From CBDDBK01 sp965225715 (lineage in GTDB: Bacteria > Bacteroidota > Bacteroidia > Cytophagales > Flammeovirgaceae): 64,000 nt of DNA. Positions 26,261 through 35,069 of this stretch are shown piece after piece. The stretch covers positions 372,001 through 436,000 of the forward strand of contig CBDDBK010000004.1 in NCBI GenBank assembly GCA_965225715.1, read 5' to 3'. The position numbers were made by a program, and so were the translations under genes. Position 1 is the stretch's first letter. Every line of letters starts with the position of its first letter. The notes beneath the pieces are model-generated. The model ran no database searches and was not told the origin of the DNA. It worked only from the letters and a program-made list of their open reading frames with translations.

Positions 26261-27328
26261 ATGTTTGAGTTAAAAAAAACTATACGTCAGCATATTTTAG
26301 ATTTAAAACCCTATCAATCAGCCCGCTTGATTCATAAAGATAAACGTTTACTTTTTTTAGATGCTAATGAAAACCGATTAGGTTCTGTGATAGGTGGTAA
26401 CAGCCATCTCTATCCAGATCCTCAGCAAGTTATCTTAAAAAAACGTTTAGTCTTTCTAAAAAAACTTGATTTTGAACAAGTTTTTGTAGGTAATGGAAGC
26501 GATGAAATTATTGATTTATTAATTAGGCTTTTTTGTACACCAGGACAAGATAGCATTATTACCTTGACACCAACCTATAAACTATATGCAACTGTAGCCA
26601 ATATTAATAATGTTGATAATAAAGAAGTTACTTTACTTCCACATAGTTTTGCTATAGATTCAGACGCAATTTTTGAAGTCATAGATGAACGAGACAAAAT
26701 AATTTTTATTTGTAATCCCAATAATCCCACAGGCAACTCTTTTGATCATGAGGTTATTGAAAATATAGCAAAAAAATTTAATGGAATTGTAGTAGTTGAT
26801 GAGGCATATATGGATTTTTGTCACAGAACAAGTTGTATAGAAAAAATTAATAGTTCTCCAAACTTAGTAGTTATTCAGACCCTTTCAAAAGCTTGGGGCG
26901 CTGCCAATTTGAGAGTTGGAATGGCTTTTGCCCAAAAAGATATTATCCATTATTTGAATACTATTAAACCGCCTTACAATGTTAATGGTATAAGTCAGCA
27001 ATTGGCTTATGAAGCCTTTGGAAAAGGTAAAGAAAAAGAAACAAAAGTTAGGGATTTAAAAAAACTGAAACAAAAACTTATAAATGATTTGCAGCAATTA
27101 GCAATAGTTAAACGGGTCTACCCTTCAGATACTAATTTCTTGTTGGTTAAATTTGAAGACAGTGATTTTGTTTTCAAATTTTTAGTATCTAATGGTATAA
27201 TAGTCAGAGATGTTAGTAACATGGATTTATGTAAAAATTGTTTACGCATCACGGTTGGTAATCAAAAAGATAATGAAAATTTGATGCAAAGTTTATCTGA
27301 TTATGATCGAGATAACCAAAGTTACTAA
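26261..27328 (+). CDS. hisC: Histidinol-phosphate aminotransferase
   Basis: A PLP-dependent class I/II aminotransferase of 355 residues that converts imidazole acetol phosphate to histidinol phosphate in histidine synthesis. Visible features: LDANENRLG (33-41), YPDPQQ (51-56), NGSDEIIDLL (78-87), NPNNPTG (152-158), VVDEAYMDF (178-186) and the PLP lysine Lys210 in TLSKAWGAANLRVG. LRITVG near the C-terminus carries the substrate Arg. No other his gene is nearby, so the gene is separated from its pathway; a broader aromatic aminotransferase role cannot be excluded. Confidence 0.9.
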   Translation: MFELKKTIRQHILDLKPYQSARLIHKDKRLLFLDANENRLGSVIGGNSHLYPDPQQVILKKRLVFLKKLDFEQVFVGNGSDEIIDLLIRLFCTPGQDSIITLTPTYKLYATVANINNVDNKEVTLLPHSFAIDSDAIFEVIDERDKIIFICNPNNPTGNSFDHEVIENIAKKFNGIVVVDEAYMDFCHRTSCIEKINSSPNLVVIQTLSKAWGAANLRVGMAFAQKDIIHYLNTIKPPYNVNGISQQLAYEAFGKGKEKETKVRDLKKLKQKLINDLQQLAIVKRVYPSDTNFLLVKFEDSDFVFKFLVSNGIIVRDVSNMDLCKNCLRITVGNQKDNENLMQSLSDYDRDNQSY

Positions 27329-27496
27329 GGCAAAATTTTAATCCTGTTTTTTTTTGCAATATCATGAATGAAAATAGTAGTTTTATTGTCGTTTTTTCTA
27401 TCCGTATTTTAGATAAGACTTAGAAATTGAAAAACTAAAATATAAGCAAAGCAAACAACTTGAATCTTGAATTAATGAATTTTTAACAAACACAAA

Positions 27497-28396
27497 CTAA
27501 TCATTGTTTAGATTAATCTTTTTACCTCTTTTATCCCAGGCTTTTAAAACTACAGCATTTTCATTTTCGCTATAATACGGTTTTTTAGGGTATCGAATAA
27601 TTTTTTTATTGGCGTGTCGCTTTTTGTTATAGTATTCATACCAATTCCCAATTTTATAACCGTCTCTATATAACCCTTTTTCTTGTATTCTTCCATTCTC
27701 ATAATATTTTAGATATATACCATCTTTTTTTTCATAATTGATTGGTATAACTTCTTTTATAGTCATTTTTTCAGGGTCGTAATAAGATATCTTTGATTCT
27801 TTTAGAAAGCCTCGTATATATATTTTTTTACCAATTAAAATATTTTTTTTATTATGTACTTCCCAGCGTCCATGACGTACTCCTTTGTAGTAATAGCCTT
27901 CTTCAACAGCTATATCATTAATTTTTTTGAGATAATGACCATGCAGAACTGTATGTTTATGACTATTTGTTCTGCTTGTACGTTCTATTTTCTTTTTTAT
28001 TTTGTTATAAAAATAAATAGAAGGTCGATATTTTGGGGCTTCAACTTTATTTTTAACTATCGAAAATAGGATTTCTATTTTAAGATTCTTTAAACGTTTT
28101 TTGATGTATTTTCTTTTTATTTTTATGCCATAATAGCTTCTTTTTTTTCTTTTTTTCTTTTTACTACTAGGTTCTTCTTTTTCCTTTTCTTCTATTTCAG
28201 ACATAGGTATTAGGGTGATAGTTGGGGCTATGTTTTTATCTATACTTAGCGGTTTTTTTTTCTTATCTGCATCAGTGGCTAAATGTATATTTTTCTTCTC
28301 TTTTGTTTGGGCGAATGTAGGGCTGTAAAACCACAAAAGCCCTATACAAATAAAAATTTGAAAATATTTTTTCGAAAATACAGATCGTTTAAACAT
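27497..28396 (-). CDS. Secreted YwqK/MORN-repeat-like protein
   Basis: A 299-residue protein with a signal peptide (about 1-29, ending SPTFA), a very Lys-rich stretch (30-100), then MORN-like units: VEEGYYYKGVRHGRWEVHNK, KDGIYLKYYENGRIQEKGLY and YKIGNWYEYYN. This pattern is what databases name YwqK-family antitoxin, though in Bacteroidota such proteins are usually secreted and not proven antitoxins. Transcribed alone. The extreme Lys content of residues 75-110 is notable and may bind acidic polymers. Confidence 0.7.
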   Translation of the reverse strand: MFKRSVFSKKYFQIFICIGLLWFYSPTFAQTKEKKNIHLATDADKKKKPLSIDKNIAPTITLIPMSEIEEKEKEEPSSKKKKRKKRSYYGIKIKRKYIKKRLKNLKIEILFSIVKNKVEAPKYRPSIYFYNKIKKKIERTSRTNSHKHTVLHGHYLKKINDIAVEEGYYYKGVRHGRWEVHNKKNILIGKKIYIRGFLKESKISYYDPEKMTIKEVIPINYEKKDGIYLKYYENGRIQEKGLYRDGYKIGNWYEYYNKKRHANKKIIRYPKKPYYSENENAVVLKAWDKRGKKINLNND

Positions 28397-28569
28397 AAAT
28401 AGAAATTAAGGTAATAATTATGATAGTTAGGTAAATTTTGGAATAAATTAATTATAGTTTAATTTATTGATAATAAAATAATTAATAAATATGTAAATAT
28501 GTAAATAATTTGAAAGTATTTGGGTTCAAAATCCTATCATTGAAGTATAAAAAAACAAGTTTGAGCCCA

Positions 28570-28640
28570 GAGACCGAAAGGTAGGCTGTTTAATCTATTG
28601 TTTTTTGACTTTTTTTACATCTCAATTTTTTTGAATGACT
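28570..28640. repeat. Dispersed repeat, family 2, copy 1
   Basis: The core AAAGGTAGGCTGTTTAATCT, then a T-rich stretch ending TTTTTTTGAAT. The reverse complement of 41290-41380 matches closely (AAAGGTGGGCTGTTTAATCT, later TTTTTTTGAAT), so the two copies are inverted relative to each other. It lies downstream of the Rpn copy. Confidence 0.55.
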
Positions 28641-28659
28641 CTGCTTTTACCCAAAAAAG

Positions 28660-29493
28660 TTAGTGCTTTCTCCTCGATTTTATAATTTCTTGAATGCGCC
28701 TTTCCGAAATATTAAGAGCTTCAGAAATAATAGATATTGAAACACCTTTTTGGTGCAAGCCAAGCACAGATTCTATCTTTCCTTTTTCTCTGCCTTCGGC
28801 TCTGCCTTTTTGGAACAAAGGATGTTTTACAATGTCAAAAGTAATGGGCATGGTATCAATAATTTTAGAAAGTAAATCAGTTAACTGGGGACGCAGCCCC
28901 GACAATAAAAACAAACGGTTCAAATATTCTCTAAACTCATGATCGGAAGGACTAAGTCGCCTGAGTTGATCAATACTTATTTTTAGAATAGCTTCTTTTT
29001 GATGTTTAGCCACGGCATACAAAGGCGCTATAAGAGCTAATTTTGAAGGCTTTACCGATAACAAGGTATCTACATCTATAGTCGATAAATCGATCAAATC
29101 AAAACCACTATAAATCTTATTAGCATCCAATTGCGTCAGCATCCTAGCTTTTTTAGCCCCCAAATAAATAACCACATGACGTATAGGAAAGTTGTATTTT
29201 TTTACCAAAAAACCGTGGTATTCTCCGATACGGTTGAGCATCTTTGGCTCATTTTTGCTTTGAAATTCTATATGAAGCAGTTTTTGCCCAGTGGGCGTTT
29301 TAATTTCACAAAGAAAATCTACTTCTCGCTTGACAAGCAAAGTTTTATGAATTTGGGGATTTAAAATTTTAGAATCCAAAATTTTAATATTCAATTGCTT
29401 AGTAAGGAGTGGATTTCTTGTTTTCCTAATCTCTTTTTCTTTTCTCCGGACATATCCTTTATTATTATACCATTTTATATTTGAAAATACCAA
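28660..29493 (-). CDS. Rpn-family nuclease/transposase, probably N-terminally damaged
   Basis: A 277-residue paralogue of the gene at 1-566. The nuclease core (REVDFLCEIKT, LLHIEFQSK), RIGEYHGFL and PIRHVVIYLG are intact. The C-terminus has a helix-turn-helix-like HQKGVSISIISEALNISERR. The family N-terminus with a YD.LFKEN motif is absent; instead the frame opens VFSNIKWYNNKGYV, and a different frame just upstream reads MSGEKKKRLGKQEIHSLL, resembling the family start. I infer a small deletion plus frameshift near codons 15-30, so the product may be inactive. Flanked by family-2 and stem-loop repeats. Confidence 0.8.
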   Translation of the reverse strand: MVFSNIKWYNNKGYVRRKEKEIRKTRNPLLTKQLNIKILDSKILNPQIHKTLLVKREVDFLCEIKTPTGQKLLHIEFQSKNEPKMLNRIGEYHGFLVKKYNFPIRHVVIYLGAKKARMLTQLDANKIYSGFDLIDLSTIDVDTLLSVKPSKLALIAPLYAVAKHQKEAILKISIDQLRRLSPSDHEFREYLNRLFLLSGLRPQLTDLLSKIIDTMPITFDIVKHPLFQKGRAEGREKGKIESVLGLHQKGVSISIISEALNISERRIQEIIKSRRKH

Positions 29494-29541
29494 TAAATTT
29501 CGATATTTTTCCAGTTTTTAATTAGAAATCAGTCAGTCAGA

Positions 29542-29565
29542 GGTAATATTAAGAAAAATTACCGG
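29542..29565. repeat. Stem-loop repeat, family 3, copy 1
   Basis: GGTAATATTAAGAAAAATTA followed by CCGG. GGTAAT and ATTACC can pair around a 10-nt loop. It shares 22 of 24 bases with 61113-61136; partial similarity (GAG.C, then TTTT) continues downstream in both. Confidence 0.5.
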
Positions 29566-29741
29566 AATTGGAGTCATTTTAAACAAAGATTTAATTTTTT
29601 TATCTTGAGCATAAAGTTAGCAAAGTCTTTAAAAATCAAAGAACTTACCCACATTTTAGATCTTTATTTTCTCAAGAAATCAGCTATAATTTGTGGTTCC
29701 ATTCATTTCTAACTATCTTTGTAAAAGAGTAATGATTTATT

Positions 29742-29845
29742 TATAGCAATACTATTATCTCCGAAAAATTTGTTTTATCAATTTTCATTATCAAAGAGTT
29801 AAAAGATCTAAAAATCCTTTTTTCAAGTAATATAGCTATATGACT
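29742..29845 (+). repeat. Family-1 hairpin repeat, copy A (forward)
   Basis: TATAGCAATACTATT head, TTTTCATTATCAAAGAGTTA centre, and CTAAAAATCCTTTTTTCAAG tail. Divergence in the head suggests an old copy. Confidence 0.6.
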
Positions 29846-30027
29846 GTTAGTAAATTAGGTAGGTGGCCTAGGCTGCATTTCTAATTTTTTAAATGGAATA
29901 AAGGAAAAAACATGAATGTTGGTATCAAATACCCTTTTTTAAATTCTCTTTATCCTCTATTTTTCTAAATTTAGTCTTTTTTTCAGACTTGGGCAAACAT
30001 ACAATCATTTTTATATAAAAATTTTAG

Positions 30028-31347
30028 ATGAAGTCTTATAAGGCTATACCTCAAAAAATAAGTTTTAAAGTTGCTATATCTATTGTAATAGCTAATATGA
30101 TAGGCACAGGTGTTTTTACAAGTTTAGGGTTTCAATTAGAAGGTATTAGTTCTATATTTTCCATTTTATTACTCTGGTTTTTAGGTGGTATTATTGCTAT
30201 TTGTGGAGCATTAACTTATGCAGAGCTTGGTTCCACTTTGCCGCGTTCTGGTGGAGAATATCATTTTTTAAACGATCTTTTACATCCTGCGTTAGGTTTT
30301 TTGGGCGGCTGGGTTTCTATTACTGTAGGTTTTAGTGCTCCAACTGCGCTTGCTTCTATTACGATGGGAAAGTATTTAGCTCAAGTTTTTCCAGAATATA
30401 TTAACCCAACCTATATAGCTGCAAGTTTAGTAGTTCTTTTAACTTTTATTCATGCTTATAGTAAAAAAACAGGTGGCTATTTTCAACTGTATTTTACAAT
30501 TATAAAAATTGTATTAATTGTTTTGTTTATAGGCTTTGCTTTAACTATTTCAAATCCTCAATCCATATCTATACTACCAAAATATGAAGATTGGCAAACT
30601 ATATTTACACCTGCCTTTGCAGTTTCTCTTATTTATGTTTCTTATGCTTATACCGGTTGGAATGCAGCATCTTATATTATAGGTGAAATTACTAATCCTC
30701 AAAAAAACTTTCTCAAAATATTATTTTTCGGCACTCTGATAGTTATGATATTGTATATCATGCTAAACTATGCTTTTTTATATACAGCATCAATAACTGA
30801 TTTAAAAGGTCAGCTGGAAATTGGTTATATTTCAGGAACAAAGGTTTTTGGTGTTTTTGGAGGTAAAATTATGGCTTTACTACTATCCATTCTTTTAATA
30901 TCTACAACAAGCGCTATGGTTTTTGCAGGACCAAGGGTCAATCAAGTCATGGGTGAAGACATGAAGGCTTTACGGTTTTTAGCTGTAATTACAAAAAATG
31001 GAGTCCCTCGAAATGCTATTTTTTTCCAAGGTATTCTTACTTTAGTTTTTATATTTTCAGCTACTTTTGAAAAAGTATTGGTTTATTCAGGATTAAGCCT
31101 AAGTATTATCACAGTATTAACAGTAGGAAGTTTATTTATATTGCGTAGACGTATTAAAAAAGAAAATATTAAGCAATCTTATAAACTTTGGGCATATCCA
31201 ATTCCACCAATTATATTCTTAACTTTAAATATTTATATCATCATTTTTCTTTTTATAGAAAAAACCCAAGAAAGTATATTAAGTTTATCTACTATGCTTT
31301 TAGGACTTTTAATATTTTGGCTCTATAATCAAAAAAAATACAATTAA
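30028..31347 (+). CDS. APC-family amino acid permease
   Basis: A 439-residue inner-membrane transporter with 12 predicted helices. The N-terminal IANMIGTGVFTSLGFQ is the substrate-binding unwound helix of APC transporters, and ICGALTYAELGSTLPRSGGE follows in helices 2-3. It should import an amino acid with a cation or by exchange; specificity cannot be read. It ends 1 bp before the cobalamin adenosyltransferase start, so they form a two-gene operon. Confidence 0.9.
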   Translation: MKSYKAIPQKISFKVAISIVIANMIGTGVFTSLGFQLEGISSIFSILLLWFLGGIIAICGALTYAELGSTLPRSGGEYHFLNDLLHPALGFLGGWVSITVGFSAPTALASITMGKYLAQVFPEYINPTYIAASLVVLLTFIHAYSKKTGGYFQLYFTIIKIVLIVLFIGFALTISNPQSISILPKYEDWQTIFTPAFAVSLIYVSYAYTGWNAASYIIGEITNPQKNFLKILFFGTLIVMILYIMLNYAFLYTASITDLKGQLEIGYISGTKVFGVFGGKIMALLLSILLISTTSAMVFAGPRVNQVMGEDMKALRFLAVITKNGVPRNAIFFQGILTLVFIFSATFEKVLVYSGLSLSIITVLTVGSLFILRRRIKKENIKQSYKLWAYPIPPIIFLTLNIYIIIFLFIEKTQESILSLSTMLLGLLIFWLYNQKKYN

Positions 31348-31348
31348 A

Positions 31349-31897
31349 ATGAGTAAAATTTACACTAAGAAAGGCGACAAAGGTTTAACGAGTTTATTGG
31401 GTAAGCAAGGTATTTCAAAGGGGGATTTAGTCTTAGAAAGCTATGGAACTATTGATGAACTTAATTGTTATATAGGTTTAGTAGCCGATCATATTTTTCA
31501 AAATGATGATAATTATACTCTACTTTTGGAAATTCAAAATAATTTATTCATCATTGGTGCTAATTTAGCAAAAAGTCCAGATAATAAAGTTATTAAATTA
31601 CCACTTTTACCCTCTAAAGCAACACATAATTTAGAAGAACGAATAGATATTATGGAAAAAGATTTGCAACCATTAAAAAATTTTATTTTACCGGGAGGCC
31701 ACCCAACCTTATCGTTTTGCCATCTTGCAAGAACAGTATGTAGAAGAGCAGAACGTTTAGTTGTCAGACTATCTCAAAATCAAAATATTGAACCCGACTT
31801 TATTATATACCTAAACCGTTTATCCGATTATTTTTTTGTACTAGCCCGTTTTTTAGCACATCAAATGAATTTACCTGAACGTTTATGGAAAACATAA
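31349..31897 (+). CDS. PduO-type cob(I)alamin adenosyltransferase
   Basis: A 182-residue enzyme that transfers adenosyl from ATP to cob(I)alamin to make coenzyme B12. Motifs: YTKKGDKGLTSLLG (5-18, ATP loop), SYGTIDELNCYIG, FILPGGHP, CRRAERLV and YLNRLSDYFFVLARFL. All are typical of the PduO/MMAB family. It is translationally coupled to the upstream amino acid permease. The product would serve methylmalonyl-CoA mutase or ribonucleotide reductase, neither of which is in the window. Confidence 0.93.
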   Translation: MSKIYTKKGDKGLTSLLGKQGISKGDLVLESYGTIDELNCYIGLVADHIFQNDDNYTLLLEIQNNLFIIGANLAKSPDNKVIKLPLLPSKATHNLEERIDIMEKDLQPLKNFILPGGHPTLSFCHLARTVCRRAERLVVRLSQNQNIEPDFIIYLNRLSDYFFVLARFLAHQMNLPERLWKT

Positions 31898-32010
31898 ATA
31901 CCTCTTTTATAACTTTGTATTGTTCTATTTTAATACTTAAATATTTGATAACAATTATTTAAAATATAAAAATTCTACTTTTAACTATACATACATAATA
32001 TATATAGCTA

Positions 32011-32373
32011 ATGGAATCGCAAACTTTATTTCAGAAAATTGGAGGCATTGTTGCTGTTAATACAGCTATTGGCTTATTTTATGATAAGTTAGTCAATGAT
32101 AGAAGAGTTAGTCATTTCTTTAAAAATATTGATATGAAAAATCAATCTATAAAAATGAAAGCTTTTTTAGCTTATGCTCTTGGCGCCCCTATCCAATATA
32201 GCGGAAAAAACATGAAAGATGCTCATGCTCATATGCCTATAAATAAAGAAGATTTTGATATTGTTTTAGAGCATCTTGTTGCTACTCTTAAAGAATTAAA
32301 TATTCCTAATGATTTAATTGAAGAGATTAAAAAGCTTGTCTTAACAACCAAAAAAGATGTGGTTAATTCCTAA
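32011..32373 (+). CDS. Group I truncated haemoglobin
   Basis: A 120-residue haem protein of the 2-over-2 globin fold. LFQKIGGIVAV (6-16) opens the fold; Tyr24 in GLFYDKL is the B10 ligand-stabilising residue; FF at 36-37 fits the CD corner; and His72 in KDAHAHM is the proximal haem ligand. Such proteins bind oxygen or detoxify nitric oxide in the cytosol. Monocistronic by spacing. The length and motif set are complete. Confidence 0.92.
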   Translation: MESQTLFQKIGGIVAVNTAIGLFYDKLVNDRRVSHFFKNIDMKNQSIKMKAFLAYALGAPIQYSGKNMKDAHAHMPINKEDFDIVLEHLVATLKELNIPNDLIEEIKKLVLTTKKDVVNS

Positions 32374-32540
32374 CGTATAGCTGCTCTATTTGAAAAAAGT
32401 TTTGAGACACTATCCCATAGGTTAAACCAATTGGGCTAATATTTTCCAAATCAATAGATTCTATTTTTTCCACTTTTTGGATTCATTGGTATGTAAAGAA
32501 TCTTCTTTCTTAGAAAGAAAAGTTTAATTTCTGAAGTTGT

Positions 32541-32894
32541 TTACAAATTAAAATTTATAAGGCTAGCAGCAATTTGGTTCCAAGCTAGCCAATTTTGGAC
32601 TTTCTTATCAAAGCGTATGAGAATGTTTTTAAAGCCATCCATCCAAGCAAAAGTACGCTCATTGGTAAAGCGATTTTTATAACGTTCTTTATCAAAAAAG
32701 CGTTTTCTCCCCCGCTTTGGTTTTTTACGATTGCGTTTGTTTTCATCAATATTTGGCTTCAAGCCTTGATTAACTAAAAATTTTATAAATAGCTTACTAT
32801 CAAAACCTTTGTCTGATTGGAATAAGATATTTTGTAACCTATAACTCCACCTTTTCAAATCTTTTAACATCTTCTTGGTATAAGTTTTTACCAT
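32541..32894 (-). pseudogene. C-terminal fragment of an IS5-family transposase
   Basis: A 117-codon fragment with SDKGFDSKLFIKFL (third DDE region), NIDENKRNRKKPKRGRKRFF, then YKNRFTNERTFAWMDGFKNI with the catalytic Glu in NERTFAW, and LAWNQIAASLINFNL at the end. This is the C-terminal third of an IS5-family enzyme; the first two catalytic Asp regions are gone. It starts 2 bp after the mtnA stop codon, so the deletion or insertion junction lies at that stop. The downstream inverted repeat was not identified. Probably untranslated or non-functional. Confidence 0.75.
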
Positions 32895-32896
32895 GC

Positions 32897-34006
32897 TTAG
32901 ACAAGTTTATTTTTTTCTGGAAAAAGTGTATATAATTCATGAGGTTTAGCATAACCGCGTTCTGTAATAATTCCTGTAACTAAGCGGGCTGGTGTTACGT
33001 CAAAACTATAATTACATGCTGGAGTTTGGGCATGGGTTAACAGAACATCTACAGTTTTGTTTTCATATAAACCTGTTATGTACCTGACTTCATCAGGATT
33101 GCGCTCTTCAATAGGTATATCCCGAATGCCATCTTTGATTGTCCAATCTATACTTGAAGAAGGTGCTGCCACATAAAATGGAATTTGGTTATCTTTTGCT
33201 GCAAGTGCCTTGAGATATGTACCAATTTTATTAGCTACATCTCCTGTTGAAGTTGTTCTATCCGTTCCAACGATAACCATATCAACCTTTTGGTGTTGCA
33301 TTAAATGTCCACCTGTATTATCAGTAATAAGGGTATGTTTGATACCCTCTTCTTGTAATTCAAAAGCTGTTAAGCTAGCCCCTTGGTTACGTGGACGCGT
33401 TTCATCGATCCAAACATGAACTTTAATACCTTTTTGATGGGCCATATAAATAGGGGCTGTTGCTGTTCCCCAGTCTATGCAAGCTAACCAACCTGCATTA
33501 CAATGAGTTAAAATATTAATAGGGCGTTCAGGATGTCCTTTGGCTAAGGTTGCTATAAGTTTTAAACCATGTTGTCCAATAGCATAAGTAACCTGTATTT
33601 CTGTTCTTTTTAAACTTTGGGCAGTATGAAGATAAGCCTTAATACGACTTTCATAAGATCCAGTTAATTTTAAATGTTTCAATTGCTGTTTAATAGCAAA
33701 GGCTAAATTAATGGCTGTAGGTCTTGTTTGAAGGAGTAAATCAGCAGATTGTTGGATGGTTTTAGTAAAGTCTTTATTTTTTGGAGCATGATAAGCTGCT
33801 AAATACATTCCATAACTTGCTGTAACCCCAATTAAAGGGGCGCCTCTAACCCACATATCTTTTATAGCTATAGCTATTTCAGATACTGTTCTTAGCTTTT
33901 TAATTTTAAAATTATGGGGTAAATAACGCTGATCTATTACAGAAATAACAGGTTCATGTGTTTTATTTTCCCATAGCGTATGGTAGTTTTTTCCGTCTAT
34001 TTTCAT
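32897..34006 (-). CDS. mtnA: S-methyl-5-thioribose-1-phosphate isomerase
   Basis: A 369-residue methionine-salvage enzyme that converts methylthioribose 1-phosphate to methylthioribulose 1-phosphate. Motifs: VRGAPLIGVTASYGMYLA, THCNAGWLACIDWGTATAP with the catalytic Cys, DETRPRNQGASLTAFEL, and GTDRTTSTGDVANKIGTY with the catalytic Asp. PFYVAAPSSSID and EERNPDEV near the end are also conserved. The C-terminus ends at a junction with an IS5 fragment, but the length is normal, so the gene looks intact. No other mtn gene is adjacent. Confidence 0.93.
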   Translation of the reverse strand: MKIDGKNYHTLWENKTHEPVISVIDQRYLPHNFKIKKLRTVSEIAIAIKDMWVRGAPLIGVTASYGMYLAAYHAPKNKDFTKTIQQSADLLLQTRPTAINLAFAIKQQLKHLKLTGSYESRIKAYLHTAQSLKRTEIQVTYAIGQHGLKLIATLAKGHPERPINILTHCNAGWLACIDWGTATAPIYMAHQKGIKVHVWIDETRPRNQGASLTAFELQEEGIKHTLITDNTGGHLMQHQKVDMVIVGTDRTTSTGDVANKIGTYLKALAAKDNQIPFYVAAPSSSIDWTIKDGIRDIPIEERNPDEVRYITGLYENKTVDVLLTHAQTPACNYSFDVTPARLVTGIITERGYAKPHELYTLFPEKNKLV

Positions 34007-34140
34007 GACATAAATTTAATAAAATATAAATTGATAAAACTATTACTATATTATAAAATTGCCATAAACTTTTACAATATAGAGTCTAATGATTTAAATA
34101 CCTAAAAAATCTTTTTTTATTTGGGATAAATATACTATTA

Positions 34141-34236
34141 TAGGCATTGAGATGAATTAGTTGAAACAATTTATTTAAATTGTCAATGAGTTAAAAGTTT
34201 AAAAAAAACCTTTTCCCAAGTGACATGACTGTAATT
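34141..34236 (+). repeat. Family-1 hairpin repeat, copy I (forward)
   Basis: The best conserved part is TTGTCAATGAGTTAAAAGTT and the tail CAAGTGACATGACTGTAATT. The head is degenerate. It lies inside the composite inverted-repeat element. Confidence 0.5.
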
Positions 34237-34256
34237 AGATTTTATGTAAAAAAGTG

Positions 34257-34264
34257 TATATTTG
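34257..34264 (+). promoter_or_regulatory. Bacteroidota-type promoter element inside the composite repeat
   Basis: TATATTTG followed by TAC fits TAnnTTTG. No clear TTTG box lies at the usual distance upstream. It points to the small membrane protein gene starting near 34479. Confidence 0.35.
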
Positions 34265-34478
34265 TACTTTTTAGAAAAATATTATAGATGATGAACATTT
34301 CTGAGATAAGAATACCACTACTATTTATCTCAAATAAAAAAAGATTTTTTAGGTATTTAAATCATTGACAATGAGAAAATATTTTCACTTTATTATTAAT
34401 AGTAAGCTTATAGTAGGCGAAAAAATTCAAGATTATTGTATTGATTTTAATTGTGGCTTATATAATTTTCGTGTTGCC

Positions 34479-34727
34479 ATGTATGTCTTATCTTTACTAC
34501 TTTTAACAAACCCAATTTTTGGACAATGTTCTATGTGTAAAGCCACTTTAGAGAGCCAAACCCAAGATAACGGTTTTTTTTCAGGTATTAATGCAGGTAT
34601 ATTGTATCTGATGATTATACCTTATTTGGCAGCAGCCATTATTGGTTATGCTTGGTATAAAACAAGCAAGAAGAATAAAAATAAAAAAATAAAGATTTCA
34701 AAAGTTTTGAATAGGATTAAAAAATAA
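34479..34727 (+). CDS. Small conserved membrane protein with CxxC
   Basis: The frame is open from a TTG at 34365, but the first 38 codons partly derive from the repeat arm. The ATG at 34479 gives a normal signal or anchor helix (MYVLSLLLLTNPIFG), so I choose it; the product is 82 residues. QCSMCKATLES follows the first helix and a second helix (GILYLMIIPYLAAAIIGYAWY) precedes a Lys-rich tail. I remember similar short QCSMC.A proteins in Bacteroidota, annotated as hypothetical. A role in respiratory or copper handling is only a guess. Confidence 0.65.
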   Translation: MYVLSLLLLTNPIFGQCSMCKATLESQTQDNGFFSGINAGILYLMIIPYLAAAIIGYAWYKTSKKNKNKKIKISKVLNRIKK

Positions 34728-34867
34728 TTATATTCAATAATTATAAAAGTTTTGCAAAGTTTAAAACTTTTATAATATTGATAAACAATATATTAAATAC
34801 ATAAAAACAGAAGATATAAATACTTGATTATCAAACTGAGTTTCTTGAATAAATCTATTTTGTTATT

Positions 34868-35062
34868 TTGAAAGTGAAAAGTAGAACCCATAAGCAAATA
34901 AGTATCATTGGTCTTGTTGCTTTTATGATTTTAAATTTTGTATTACATCAGTTTGATTATAACTTATTTCAAGGTTTAATAGGTTTAACATTTGCTAGTT
35001 TTTTTATCTACTATCTTATTTCTTCTTTTCAGGGTGCTAAACCTAAAAAGGATAACAAATAA
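34868..35062 (+). CDS. Small two-helix membrane protein
   Basis: A 64-residue protein with two hydrophobic helices (about 12-28 and 36-54) and a Lys-rich tail. The start is TTG at 34868 or GTG at 34874; no ATG is available early. It ends 7 bp before the GTG that starts the YraN-like nuclease, so the two are likely co-transcribed. Not assigned to a family. Confidence 0.5.
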   Translation: MKVKSRTHKQISIIGLVAFMILNFVLHQFDYNLFQGLIGLTFASFFIYYLISSFQGAKPKKDNK

Positions 35063-35069
35063 ACAAATT

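Larger units (their letters stand above)
29494..30027. other. Repeat-rich gene-free stretch upstream of the permease
   Basis: Contains the family-3 stem-loop (29542-29565) and a family-1 hairpin repeat (29742-29845). The rest is AT-rich with no coding remnant. The final bases before 30028 should hold the permease promoter, but no TAnnTTTG match stands out. Confidence 0.4.
34088..34366. repeat. Composite inverted-repeat element with 45-bp arms
   Basis: Bases 34088-34132 and 34322-34366 are inverted copies of each other with one mismatch in 45 (core TTTAAATACCTAAAAAATCT). Between them lie family-1 repeat pieces (tail at 34181-34236, head-like piece near 34288-34330) and a TATATTTG promoter element. 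The arrangement looks like a small non-autonomous element. Its right arm overlaps the first bases of the reading frame of the next gene. Confidence 0.65.

Noticed and set aside
32490..32520. Terminator-like TTCTTTC/GAAAGAA hairpin after the haemoglobin gene
   Set aside because: AT-rich stem with a poor U tract; too weak to call.
34365..34478. N-terminal extension of the small CxxC membrane protein
   Set aside because: The extension comes from the repeat arm and would hide the signal helix; the ATG at 34479 fits better.
34992..35069. N-terminal extension of the YraN-like protein
   Set aside because: It overlaps the preceding gene and does not resemble the family; the GTG at 35070 restores the family start.
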